Positions 27,747 through 36,381 of a DNA stretch of 64,000 bases are shown piece by piece. The stretch is from Phycisphaerales bacterium (GTDB lineage Bacteria; Planctomycetota; Phycisphaerae; Phycisphaerales; UBA1924). The DNA is taken from NCBI GenBank assembly GCA_029213305.1, contig JARGPA010000005.1, positions 62,001-126,000 on the forward strand. The letters run 5' to 3'. How positions within the stretch are numbered: the stretch's first letter is position 1; each line of letters opens with the position of its first letter. The position numbers and the translations under genes were made by a program. The notes under the pieces are model-generated. The model was not told the DNA's origin, searched no databases, and saw only the letters and a list, made by a program, of their open reading frames with translations.

Positions 27747-28006
27747 TTTTTCTCCAGTGCGTGTTGGTGTGTCTAGATATATACCAGTGTATCACGATAT
27801 TGGTTCCAAAATTTCAATCACACACTATCCCTTCCTGAAGGGCATTCTTCTCGCAGACTCATTCAACTAATGAAGATCCTTGCGTTCCAACCCACTTACT
27901 TTGATTGTCTATTTGATATTGCTTTGCGCCACTGCATCCCTCAATTTATGCCATCGTCTCATCATGACTATCATTAACCAAAGAGGAAACTCAACCGGAG
28001 AGCCAT
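27747..28006. other. divergent intergenic region
   Basis: 260 bp between the divergent TPR-protein and aldo/keto reductase genes. It must hold both promoters, but I see no box pair convincing enough to call and no RNA gene. Confidence 0.3.
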
Positions 28007-29107
28007 ATGTCATTAACGAACTACATCACCCTTGGAAACTCAGGATTACGTGTGTCGCCTATGTGCCTTGGGACGATGACCTTTGGGAACGAATGGGGAG
28101 TTGTCGGAACCAACATCGAAGAGTCGAATGATGTGCTCGCGGCTTACCTTGATCGGGGGGGCAACTTCCTCGATACTGCAAACATCTATACCAAAGGACA
28201 CTCCGAAAAAATTATTGGAGACTACTTCGCATCAAATCAATCAAGACGAGACCGCACAGTAATCGCAACAAAGTTCTGCGGCAACATGTATCCCGGAGAT
28301 CCCAACGGCGGCGGCGCCGGACGCAAAGCAATCATGCATCAAGTCGAAGATTCTTTGCGAAGATTACAAACAGACTATATCGACATGCTCTGGGTTCATT
28401 TCTGGGATCGACACACCCCGTTGATTGAAACGATGTCAACACTCAACGACCTAGTCCGCTCTGGTAAAGTTCGTCACATCGGTTTCTCAGATCACCCTGC
28501 GTGGGTGTGCGTTGAAGCTCAACACATCGCAAAGGCAAACAACTGGGAACAACTCATCGCAATCCAGATCGAGTACTCACTTCTCCAGCGTACCCCTGAA
28601 GACGCACTCCTCCCAATGGCCTCACATCTCGGACTCGGAGTAACACCCTGGTCCCCACTCCGAGGCGGAGTACTGAGCGGAAAATACACGCGTGACTCTC
28701 GTCCATCCCCTGAAGAAACACGAGCAGCTGTTGATTCCCCGTACCTGATTGAATCAACATATGTGCTGATCGATGAAATGAAAGCAATCTGCGAAGAACT
28801 CGGAGACGAAGTTGGCGCAACCCCAGCTCAAGTCGCGCTCAACTGGGTCCAGTCCAATAACAAAGTGTCATCAACAATCATCGGCGCCAAAAGACTATCC
28901 CAACTCGAAGACAATCTAGGCGCTCTGGACTTCGTATTGTCGGATGAACAACGATCCAGACTCGAAGCGCTCTGTGCGTACACAAAGCACTTCCCGCACA
29001 ACTTCCTGGATAAAATCGCACCCGCGATACAAAACGGATCAACAGTCAACGGCCTCGCAAGTGACCCATGGGGACTCAGTCCGACGAGTGACGACGATCG
29101 ACACTAA
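28007..29107 (+). CDS. aldo/keto reductase
   Basis: An NADPH-dependent aldo/keto reductase of the YhdN/AKR11-like group, 366 residues. The catalytic tetrad is visible: Asp56, Tyr61 (DTANIY), Lys89 (ATKF) and His131 (WVHFWD). The C-terminal NADP-binding stretch 'IIGAKRLSQLEDNLGALDFVL' is intact. It reduces aldehydes or ketones; the substrate is unknown. ATG 28007 has GGAG 8 nt upstream. It is a single gene, with no terminator recognised after it. Confidence 0.9.
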   Translation: MSLTNYITLGNSGLRVSPMCLGTMTFGNEWGVVGTNIEESNDVLAAYLDRGGNFLDTANIYTKGHSEKIIGDYFASNQSRRDRTVIATKFCGNMYPGDPNGGGAGRKAIMHQVEDSLRRLQTDYIDMLWVHFWDRHTPLIETMSTLNDLVRSGKVRHIGFSDHPAWVCVEAQHIAKANNWEQLIAIQIEYSLLQRTPEDALLPMASHLGLGVTPWSPLRGGVLSGKYTRDSRPSPEETRAAVDSPYLIESTYVLIDEMKAICEELGDEVGATPAQVALNWVQSNNKVSSTIIGAKRLSQLEDNLGALDFVLSDEQRSRLEALCAYTKHFPHNFLDKIAPAIQNGSTVNGLASDPWGLSPTSDDDRH

Positions 29108-29231
29108 TCACCCATTCGCAAATGCTTGAGACCAAGATCAAGACGGACTTCCATCTGTAACGATTAGGCAACATCGAAAGAGCATCAGGTGCAGAAACAG
29201 GGTGTCTTTAAGGGCATTCCTTTTCGATGAT

Positions 29232-30074
29232 ATGAGTATGGCAAATCCTAACTCATCACGACACCCCGTTTCTCGCACGCTCTTTGCTGTATCCTCAGTG
29301 GTCACGATCGCATCATTGATGCTCGCTTCAGGCTGCGCATCAAGTCAACAACGAGAAGCATCCTCCGAACAACCATCACCAACAGTTGAATCTACTGAAT
29401 CAGTTCAACTACTTACCTCACTCAGTAACAACGATGAGTTCGTGATCGGTAAAGAGTTCATCAATGATTCTGTTCCTCAGTATCGTGTCTCAGTAAAGAA
29501 ACTCACACTCGAAGAAATCCAAGAAGAACTCGAAGAGATGTACGAGCTCGATCGTGAACTCGTCGACGGATCACAGAGCCAAAGATTTAATAAACAATCA
29601 ACGATCCGTGAAATCGACCAAGTTCACGGCGACCGTCTCAAAGAAATCGTTGCTCATATCGGTTGGCCTACAAGAGAACTCGTCGGACTCAAAGCAACCC
29701 AAGCAGCCTACATGGTCATCCAACACACCGGACACGACATCGAGTTCCAGAACCAGTGTCTAGCGCTGATGGTCGATCTCGTCGAACAAGGCGAACTCCC
29801 CGCGTCATATGTCGCGCTGTTGACCGATCGAATCCGATTCTTCCAAGGCCAGCCTCAAGTGTTTGGGACACAGATGGCCATGATCTCAAACGAGTATGGA
29901 ATGATGGTCCCAACCCCTACGGTCCCGATCGAAGATCCGGAAAACCTCGATCAACGCAGAGCTCTCATGGGGATGCCCGCTCATAGCGAATTCGTAGGTG
30001 CTATCCAACTCGCATTCGAAGCATCCCAGATCGATAGCAACAGTGCCTTTGCAGAAGTACAAACCAGTGATTAA
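29232..30074 (+). CDS. lipoprotein of unknown function
   Basis: A 280-residue protein with a signal peptide ending in the lipobox LASGC, so it is anchored in a membrane by a lipidated Cys. The mature part is Ser/Glu-rich at first and then predicted mainly helical, with a 'IVAHIGWPTRELVGLKATQAAYMVIQHTG'-like region (residues about 150-180) resembling the helical 'DUF6624-type' proteins; this match is tentative. Either ATG 29232 or ATG 29238 could be used. A strong terminator follows. Confidence 0.6.
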   Translation: MSMANPNSSRHPVSRTLFAVSSVVTIASLMLASGCASSQQREASSEQPSPTVESTESVQLLTSLSNNDEFVIGKEFINDSVPQYRVSVKKLTLEEIQEELEEMYELDRELVDGSQSQRFNKQSTIREIDQVHGDRLKEIVAHIGWPTRELVGLKATQAAYMVIQHTGHDIEFQNQCLALMVDLVEQGELPASYVALLTDRIRFFQGQPQVFGTQMAMISNEYGMMVPTPTVPIEDPENLDQRRALMGMPAHSEFVGAIQLAFEASQIDSNSAFAEVQTSD

Positions 30075-30116
30075 TGGGTCTGACCAAAGACTACCCTAAC
30101 AAAACCAGTCAGTAAT

Positions 30117-30175
30117 TCAGCAAGTGAGTCCGATGATCATCAATTTCTGATTCTCACTTGCTGATTTTACTTTTT
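30117..30175 (+). terminator. rho-independent terminator after the lipoprotein gene
   Basis: A 12-bp perfect stem TCAGCAAGTGAG/CTCACTTGCTGA (30117-30128 with 30153-30164), with a 24-nt loop, is followed by TTTTACTTTTT. Confidence 0.85.
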
Positions 30176-30340
30176 ATGCAACACCCACACACACATATGC
30201 CGTATATTCGATCAACACCCGTTCGGGTGGTTCTGTCCGTTTTTCTCGAACAATGATCTTTGTAACTATCCGTCTTCGCGGTTCATTTGTGAATGAACAC
30301 GATTCTGCGGAACTAGATCACACAACTCAAGAGGTCTCTA

Positions 30341-31558
30341 ATGCTTACGACTGCCGCTGTTCTTGCACTTGCTGGTGCTACTGCACTCTCGCCTACATCA
30401 ACCGAAAAGTCATCTGACCAGTCAGTTGATACCCCATCCTTCTATGTCGTTTCGGATAACGAAATCATCGTCGATGGCCACACATACAACTCTTGGCAAG
30501 AGCTCTACGATTCAGGATACTACAACATCGAAGATAATAGGTGTGGTACAACACCATTCGTTGTTCCAGATGACAACTTCGCTCGCGGCGGGAATGACTG
30601 CTCATTCAATCGCACGAATGTGTTGCCACAATACGACCCATCTGTCGAAAGATATCGAATCCCAGTGGTTGTCCATATCATCCAAACAAGCGGCGGCACA
30701 GGCGCAATGCCTGACTCACGAGTCCACTCCCAGATCGAAATCCTCAACGAAGATTTCCAAGCACTTGCAGGTTCTAACGGCGCACCTGGCAACGATGCTC
30801 AAATCGAGTTCTACCTTGCGACAGAAGATGAAAACGGGAACCCAACAACAGGTATCACTCGATCAACAAACAACACATGGTACAACGACGGCGGCGCGTA
30901 CTACAACACACTTGCTTGGGACACAAATAGATACCTCAATATCTACACCAACAACGGCGGCGGCGCACTCGGTTATGTCCCAGATCTCCCACAAGGCGGA
31001 ATCGCAGGTTCAAACTCTGATCGTGTTGTGATTCTCCAAACAACATTTGGACGCAACGCTCCGTTCTCACCCTTCAACTTGGGTCGCACAGTAACCCACG
31101 AAGTCGGTCACTACCTCGGGCTCTTCCACACCTTTAACGGCGGCTGCACCAACAGCTACACAGGTGGAGATCGAATCGTTGATACAAACGGCGAGAGCAG
31201 CCCAACCTTCGGTTGCCCTGGAAGCAGATCATCATGTGGCGGCCCAGCTCCATTCCACAACTACATGGATTATTCAGATGACATCTGCATGAATCAGTTC
31301 ACTGTTGAACAGAACAACCGTATGCGTTGTTCATTGCTCAACTACCGACCTGATCTCTATGAAGTAGTCAACGCACAAGGCCCATGTTCACTCGCGGACC
31401 TTGCAGAACCATTTGGTACACTCAACTTCTTCGATGTTTCTGAGTTCCTTAACCTATTCCCATCAGGAAATATGGACGCAGATCTCAACGATGACGGCGT
31501 ACTCAACTTCTTTGATATCTCCATCTATCTCAATGCGTACTCCGCTGGATGTCCATAA
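30341..31558 (+). CDS. secreted M43 (pappalysin-type) metalloprotease with dockerin-like C-terminus
   Basis: A 405-residue exported zinc protease. The metzincin motif is at 253-263 (HEVGHYLGLFH), with the Met-turn 'NYMDYSDDICMNQFT' and paired cysteines typical of cytophagalysin/pappalysin-like enzymes. The last 45 residues contain two 'LNFFD(V/I)S' Ca-binding half repeats with 'DADLNDDG' and end in Gly-Cys-Pro, the dockerin-like tail common on planctomycete secreted proteins. The signal peptide is short and lacks early basic residues, but a stop upstream and GAGGT before ATG 30341 support this start. Role: extracellular protein degradation, perhaps surface-attached. Confidence 0.88.
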   Translation: MLTTAAVLALAGATALSPTSTEKSSDQSVDTPSFYVVSDNEIIVDGHTYNSWQELYDSGYYNIEDNRCGTTPFVVPDDNFARGGNDCSFNRTNVLPQYDPSVERYRIPVVVHIIQTSGGTGAMPDSRVHSQIEILNEDFQALAGSNGAPGNDAQIEFYLATEDENGNPTTGITRSTNNTWYNDGGAYYNTLAWDTNRYLNIYTNNGGGALGYVPDLPQGGIAGSNSDRVVILQTTFGRNAPFSPFNLGRTVTHEVGHYLGLFHTFNGGCTNSYTGGDRIVDTNGESSPTFGCPGSRSSCGGPAPFHNYMDYSDDICMNQFTVEQNNRMRCSLLNYRPDLYEVVNAQGPCSLADLAEPFGTLNFFDVSEFLNLFPSGNMDADLNDDGVLNFFDISIYLNAYSAGCP

Positions 31559-31607
31559 CTCATCCAAACTGAGATTTGATCTCAACTTATATTTACCCCC
31601 ATTCGTC

Positions 31608-31650
31608 GACAGCTCCTGCGGTGTTATCCCAGGAGCTGTCTTCTTTTTTT
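31608..31650 (+). terminator. rho-independent terminator of the M43 protease gene
   Basis: An 11-bp perfect stem GACAGCTCCTG/CAGGAGCTGTC (31608-31618 with 31630-31640) is followed by TTCTTTTTTT. Confidence 0.92.
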
Positions 31651-31819
31651 GAACACGATCAATATCCGAGCGTCTCTAATCACTCCACATCTCTAGAATT
31701 TGACACATTCATAGCTCAACTCCAAGAGTGAACCTATGGTAAATGTTCAAACACGGTAGTTGGTCTCAAATCACGTTCATCATCGTTGAGAAACCAGTTG
31801 CAAAAGAATGCTTTCAATC

Positions 31820-31853
31820 TATTTCATGGATGAAATATGCAACCTGATGTTGC
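31820..31853. promoter_or_regulatory. two adjacent inverted repeats, probable operator
   Basis: TATTTCAT-GG-ATGAAATA (31820-31837) is an 18-bp palindrome with 8-bp arms. It is followed one base later by GCAAC-CTGAT-GTTGC (31839-31853). Together they end two bases before a TTGACA box. No regulator gene is adjacent. Confidence 0.5.
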
Positions 31854-31854
31854 G

Positions 31855-31885
31855 TTGACAGTAGGATCTTGGCCGTGAGTATTAG
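31855..31885 (+). promoter_or_regulatory. candidate promoter of the efflux operon
   Basis: A consensus -35 TTGACA (31855-31860) is followed after 19 bp by TATTAG (31880-31885). The spacing is long, which is typical of promoters that need an activator (MerR-like) or of a chance match. It lies about 120 bp before the first ATG. Confidence 0.35.
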
Positions 31886-32007
31886 AACATCAGGAGTCAC
31901 AGCTCTCAGTGATCCCTGTTTTAAGTGGGTTTTTCGGTTCTCCGAGTATGGGTGTCTCCAAGCAAGTGGGACGAACCGAGTAAATATAGATTGATACAGT
32001 GATTCGC

Positions 32008-33984
32008 ATGACCAAATCTGGGTATACGAAACCTCATATTGTGACTTCTTCCATCTGTGGGCTCAGCCTGCTGAGTGTCGTTGGTTTGTCTACTGGATGT
32101 CGATCCCCTCAGTCTTACAGAACTGAGGCCGACACTGTAACTGGTGAAATCCTCGATGAGTCCTGGCAAAAAGCCCTCGGCCGAACAGAAGAAGGGTTTA
32201 CCATCGAACCCGCGAGTGATTCACTCCGTCGAAAACTCCTGATGGATCAAAATCTCCCAATGCGATCCAAAGCGAGTGCAGGATCGAGCGATGACGACCC
32301 CATCGAGCAATGGCCAGACATTTCATACTTCGAAGATCGCGCCACACAAGATTCTCAATCTCAACTCGATGATTCTAAATCACGTATCCCGACAATCGCA
32401 CTCATCGAAGCTTTAGAGATTGCGGCTACGAACAGTCGACTCTACCAATCACAAAAAGAAACCGTCTACCAAACCGCACTTCGACTCGATCTCGAACGAG
32501 ATGATTTTCGACACACATGGAGTGGAATGGTCGATTCAGTTCTCAGTTCAAGCTTGGGTTCCGGATCCGAAACCAACGGCGTCGTCAATCAAAGCTCGCT
32601 CGATGTCTCAAAGCGTTTCAAAAATGGTTCACAGTTCATGGGGCTCCTTGCAGTCGATCTTGCAAAGCTGCTCAATGGATCTCGTGGGAGTTCAATGGGT
32701 CTCTCTGTAGACACTAGTTTATCAATCCCATTATTACGCGGATCAGGTAAATTTGTTGTCACCGAACCACTCAAGCAAGCGGAAAGAGATGTTGTCTACG
32801 CGATCTATGAATTCGAAAGATTCAAACGCACATTTGCCGTCCAAATCGCGAGCGATTATCTGACAGTACTCCAACAACTCGATCGTGTTGATAATGCTGT
32901 CGAAAACTACGAACGCGTTGTCTCCTCCACTCGTCGTGCTCGTCGACTTGCTGATGCAGGCCGATTACCTGAAATCCAGGTGGACCAGTCTGTCCAAGAC
33001 GAGCTTCGTGCTCGCAACTCATGGATCAGCGCCGTCCAAGGCGCAGAGCAAGTCCTTGATCGATTTAAGATCACACTTGGGTTACCACCGGACGCAAAGA
33101 TACAACTCGATCCTGCAGAGTTCGAAGTACTGCTTCAATCCAAACGCTACGAGCGCTATCTAGAGCATTCCCCAAACGACACATTAACTGATGTCCCCCC
33201 CGCCGACGCACCGGTCGTCCTTGTCCCACCATCAATCGAAGATGCAGGACCAATGGAACTCCACGAATCAGATGCGATTCTGATTGCACTCGTAAATCGA
33301 CTCGATCTCCGAGTTGCTGTAGGAGAGATCGTTGACGCACAACGTAGTGTCGCGATCGCCGCAGATAATCTGCGTGCTGACATTACTCTCCTGGGATCAG
33401 CGTCCCTTGGGGAAAGCAGATCCCTGAGTAGCGCAGACCTTGATGACGCCCAAGTCCGAACCGATCGGGGATTTTATTCTCTACTTCTAGGTATCGATCT
33501 CCCGTTCGAACGCACTGCAGAACGAAACAGTTATCGAAACTCGTTGATCTCTTATGAGCAAACCATCCGTAGACTCCAAGACATCGAAGATTCAGTGAAG
33601 TTCGATATTCGAAGCGACCTACGCTCACTCCTCGAATCGAGAGAGTCAATCAAGATTCAAGCAGAATCCGTACGCGTTGCTCAACGACGAGTCGACTCAA
33701 CCAACCTGTTCTTACAAGCAGGTCGAGCAGAAATTCGTGACTTGCTCGAATCACAAAACGCACTCAACTCCGCCCAAGACGCTTTAACTAATGCAGTTGT
33801 GAGCTATAGGATCGGAGAACTCGAACTCCAACGAGACCTAGGCGTACTAGAAGTAGACAGCAACGGACTCTGGACGGAGTTCAATCCGCAAGAGTACGAC
33901 ATTGAAGAAACAAAGAGCTTAATTCAGTTCCTAAGTGAACAAGGCGATTCAGTCGCCGACCGAACAACAAGAGATGAAGGATAA
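32008..33984 (+). CDS. TolC-family outer membrane efflux lipoprotein
   Basis: Outer-membrane channel component of a tripartite export pump, 658 residues from ATG 32008 (the frame runs back to a GTG at 31999). The signal peptide ends in the lipobox LSTGC, so the protein is probably a lipoprotein, as in OprM-type channels. Two long helical TolC domains are visible, with 'QLDRVDNAVENYERVVSSTRRARRLADAGRLPEIQVDQ'-type heptads and the C-terminal 'RRVDSTNLFLQAGRAEIRDLLESQNAL'. About 110 extra residues of polar sequence follow the lipid anchor. First gene of a four-gene operon; only 4 bp separate it from the adaptor gene. Confidence 0.85.
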   Translation: MTKSGYTKPHIVTSSICGLSLLSVVGLSTGCRSPQSYRTEADTVTGEILDESWQKALGRTEEGFTIEPASDSLRRKLLMDQNLPMRSKASAGSSDDDPIEQWPDISYFEDRATQDSQSQLDDSKSRIPTIALIEALEIAATNSRLYQSQKETVYQTALRLDLERDDFRHTWSGMVDSVLSSSLGSGSETNGVVNQSSLDVSKRFKNGSQFMGLLAVDLAKLLNGSRGSSMGLSVDTSLSIPLLRGSGKFVVTEPLKQAERDVVYAIYEFERFKRTFAVQIASDYLTVLQQLDRVDNAVENYERVVSSTRRARRLADAGRLPEIQVDQSVQDELRARNSWISAVQGAEQVLDRFKITLGLPPDAKIQLDPAEFEVLLQSKRYERYLEHSPNDTLTDVPPADAPVVLVPPSIEDAGPMELHESDAILIALVNRLDLRVAVGEIVDAQRSVAIAADNLRADITLLGSASLGESRSLSSADLDDAQVRTDRGFYSLLLGIDLPFERTAERNSYRNSLISYEQTIRRLQDIEDSVKFDIRSDLRSLLESRESIKIQAESVRVAQRRVDSTNLFLQAGRAEIRDLLESQNALNSAQDALTNAVVSYRIGELELQRDLGVLEVDSNGLWTEFNPQEYDIEETKSLIQFLSEQGDSVADRTTRDEG

Positions 33985-33988
33985 AATC

Positions 33989-35602
33989 ATGAATCGCAAT
34001 CTCAAAGCGTTGATTATTGTGTTACTCATTGTTTTCCTCGTTGGAGGCGGAACCCTGTTCGCAAAATCATTGCTCCAAGGACAATCCGAGAACGCCAACG
34101 AGAGCGCATTCTACACTGTAGAAAAAGCAGCGCTCTCAATTAATCTCACCGAATCCGGAACGATCAAGTCCAGAGACCAGTTCATCGTCAAGAGTGAAGT
34201 TGAAGGCCGAACCTCTGTCATCTATGTCATCGACGAAGGGGTCATGGTTAAAGAAGGTGATCTTCTCGTCGAGCTCGATTCGAGCACGCTCGAAGATCGA
34301 CTCGTAGATCAACAAATCCAAGTTGAAAACACAGAAGCAGATCATGTTTCAGCAAAAGAGAACCTAGAAGTAGTCAGAATCCAATCAAAGAGTAATATCG
34401 CTAAAGCAACTCTTGATAACCAGTTCGCTATGGAAGACAAAGGCAAGTATCTCGAAGGAGAATGGCCGAAACTTCTCATGGAAAAAGAAACCGATGTGAC
34501 TCTAAAGCAAGAAGACTTCAGAAGAGCAACCGATGACTTCAACTGGTCCGAAAAACTTTACAAAGAGCAATATCTATCAGAAACCGAATACCGAGCAGAT
34601 GAACTCGCACTCAAACGCGCTGATCTACAAGTAGCACTCGCACGAGAAAACCTGAATCTGTTAACCGAGTACACGCATGTCCGCAAACTCGCAGAACTAG
34701 ATTCAGAGATTGAACAGAAGGGGTTAACACTCGAACGAGTCACACGAGAATCTGCAAGTGACATCGTCCAAGCAGAAGCACGCCTGCGAGCATATGAAGC
34801 AGAACTAAATCGCCAGAAAAAGAAACTTTCAAAGATCGAAGACCAGATCACAAAGACCAAAATGTATGCACCCGCAGATGGAATGGTTGTCTACGCAACA
34901 AGTTCAGAGTTTAGTTGGAGAGGGGATTCACAACCGCTCGACGAAGGACAAGAAGTCTACGAACGACAAGAACTAATCCATCTACCAACCGCCGACTCAA
35001 TGATGGTTGTTGTTCGCGTTCAAGAATCATCACTCGGCAAAGTTCAAGTCGGACAAAAAGTCAATATCTCAATCGACGCGCTCCCAGACGATCGATTCCA
35101 AGGAACAGTAACCAAAATCGCACCATTGCCAGATGCAACATCCGTATTCATGAACCCTGATTTGAAAGTCTATGACACACAGATCATGATTGACGGCATC
35201 CACCCTTCGATCCGTACTGGGATGAGCTGTAAAGCGACAATCCTAATCGAAGACTACGAAAGCGCATTGTCTGTACCAATCCAGGCAGTCATCGGCCGAG
35301 GCAGCGAGACAATCGTCTATGTCAAAAATGGAAATGATGTCGAACCGCGCACTGTCAAAACCGGACTCGACAACAACGCAATGATCCACATCCTCGAAGG
35401 TGTTGATCAAGGAGAACGCGTCATGCTGACTCCACCACTCGCAGAACTCCCAAAGGGAAGACGACCAAACTCTGGAAGTTCATCAGATAAGCAAGATAAC
35501 TCTTCAAAGACCACTCAAGCAAAACCGTCTGGCCGCCCACCAGGACAACCAACCGGCCAAGCACCACAACGTAGTCGAGCACAATCCGGGAAAGCACCTT
35601 GA
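33989..35602 (+). CDS. periplasmic adaptor (HlyD/MacA-type) of an ABC efflux pump
   Basis: Membrane-fusion protein linking the inner-membrane ABC transporter to the outer-membrane channel; 537 residues. An N-terminal anchor helix (about 6-26) is followed by a lipoyl-like half ('DEGVMVKEGDLLVELDSSTLEDRL'), a long coiled coil (about 120-285), the second lipoyl half ('APADGMVVYA'), the beta-barrel ('VRVQESSLGKVQVGQKV') and the membrane-proximal domain. The C-terminus is a Pro/Ser/Gly-rich tail of about 45 residues. ATG 33989 has AAGGA 8 nt upstream; 33974 and 33935 are less likely. The stop overlaps the next start (TGATG). Confidence 0.87.
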   Translation: MNRNLKALIIVLLIVFLVGGGTLFAKSLLQGQSENANESAFYTVEKAALSINLTESGTIKSRDQFIVKSEVEGRTSVIYVIDEGVMVKEGDLLVELDSSTLEDRLVDQQIQVENTEADHVSAKENLEVVRIQSKSNIAKATLDNQFAMEDKGKYLEGEWPKLLMEKETDVTLKQEDFRRATDDFNWSEKLYKEQYLSETEYRADELALKRADLQVALARENLNLLTEYTHVRKLAELDSEIEQKGLTLERVTRESASDIVQAEARLRAYEAELNRQKKKLSKIEDQITKTKMYAPADGMVVYATSSEFSWRGDSQPLDEGQEVYERQELIHLPTADSMMVVVRVQESSLGKVQVGQKVNISIDALPDDRFQGTVTKIAPLPDATSVFMNPDLKVYDTQIMIDGIHPSIRTGMSCKATILIEDYESALSVPIQAVIGRGSETIVYVKNGNDVEPRTVKTGLDNNAMIHILEGVDQGERVMLTPPLAELPKGRRPNSGSSSDKQDNSSKTTQAKPSGRPPGQPTGQAPQRSRAQSGKAP

Positions 35603-36381
35603 TGAACACGCTCGAAAGCACACAACAAGTGAATCAACCATCAACCCACTCATCAATTGAGTCCAAATCTTCACACGTCATCGAACTCGATGGCGTCTGG
35701 AAAACATATCGCATGGGTGATCAAGATGTAAACGCACTCGCAGGAGTCGATCTCAAAATCGAGAGAGGCAGTTTCTGGGCAATCTCCGGATCCAGCGGCT
35801 CAGGCAAAAGTACAATGCTCAACCTACTTGGATGTCTCGATCGTCCAACCCAAGGGACTTACTCCCTAGAAGGAATGGACATCGCTTCATCAAGCGATGA
35901 TCAACTCTCAGACATTCGACTCAAGCATATCGGATTCGTATTCCAGAACTTTCATCTCATCCCTCAACTCACAGTTCAAGAAAATATTGAGCTCCCACTC
36001 TTCTACCAAGGGATCGAAGCAACACAAGCTTCAGAACGAGCAGTCTCACTCGCAAATCGGGTCGGGCTGGGCGATCGACTCAAGCATCGTCCTACCGAAC
36101 TCTCCGGCGGCCAACAACAACGAGTCGCAATCGCAAGAGCACTCTCTAACAATCCATCCGTCCTACTCGCAGACGAACCCACAGGAAACCTCGATACCGC
36201 GACGGGTGATTCAATCATGGCGCTCCTTACCGAACTCCATGATCAGGGCAAAACAATAATGATGGTAACGCACGAACCAGAAATCGCTGCGTTCGCAGAG
36301 TATCAACTCACTATGCGAGACGGAAAAATCGCAACCATCCTCGAAACCCCAAATCGAAAAACTGGAGTGACTCCCTCATGA
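35602..36381 (+). CDS. ABC transporter ATP-binding protein, MacB/LolD type
   Basis: Cytoplasmic ATPase of the efflux pump, 259 residues. Walker A GSSGSGKST is at 63-71, the Q-loop at 'VFQNFHLIPQLT', the signature LSGGQQQ near 166, Walker B 'VLLADEPTGNLD' and the H-loop 'MMVTHEPEI'. The sequence is of the type-VII ABC class (MacB, LolD, FtsE), in which the ATPase drives a mechanical cycle. An extra 25 residues precede the domain. ATG 35602 overlaps the adaptor stop, and the 3' end overlaps the permease start, so translation is coupled. Confidence 0.93.
   Translation: MNTLESTQQVNQPSTHSSIESKSSHVIELDGVWKTYRMGDQDVNALAGVDLKIERGSFWAISGSSGSGKSTMLNLLGCLDRPTQGTYSLEGMDIASSSDDQLSDIRLKHIGFVFQNFHLIPQLTVQENIELPLFYQGIEATQASERAVSLANRVGLGDRLKHRPTELSGGQQQRVAIARALSNNPSVLLADEPTGNLDTATGDSIMALLTELHDQGKTIMMVTHEPEIAAFAEYQLTMRDGKIATILETPNRKTGVTPS

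Larger units (their letters stand above)
31651..31998. other. regulatory region before the efflux operon
   Basis: About 350 bp without a gene. The first 170 bp show nothing I recognise. From 31820 on there are two inverted repeats followed by a TTGACA box, listed separately. The rest would be the leader of the efflux operon. Confidence 0.5.
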
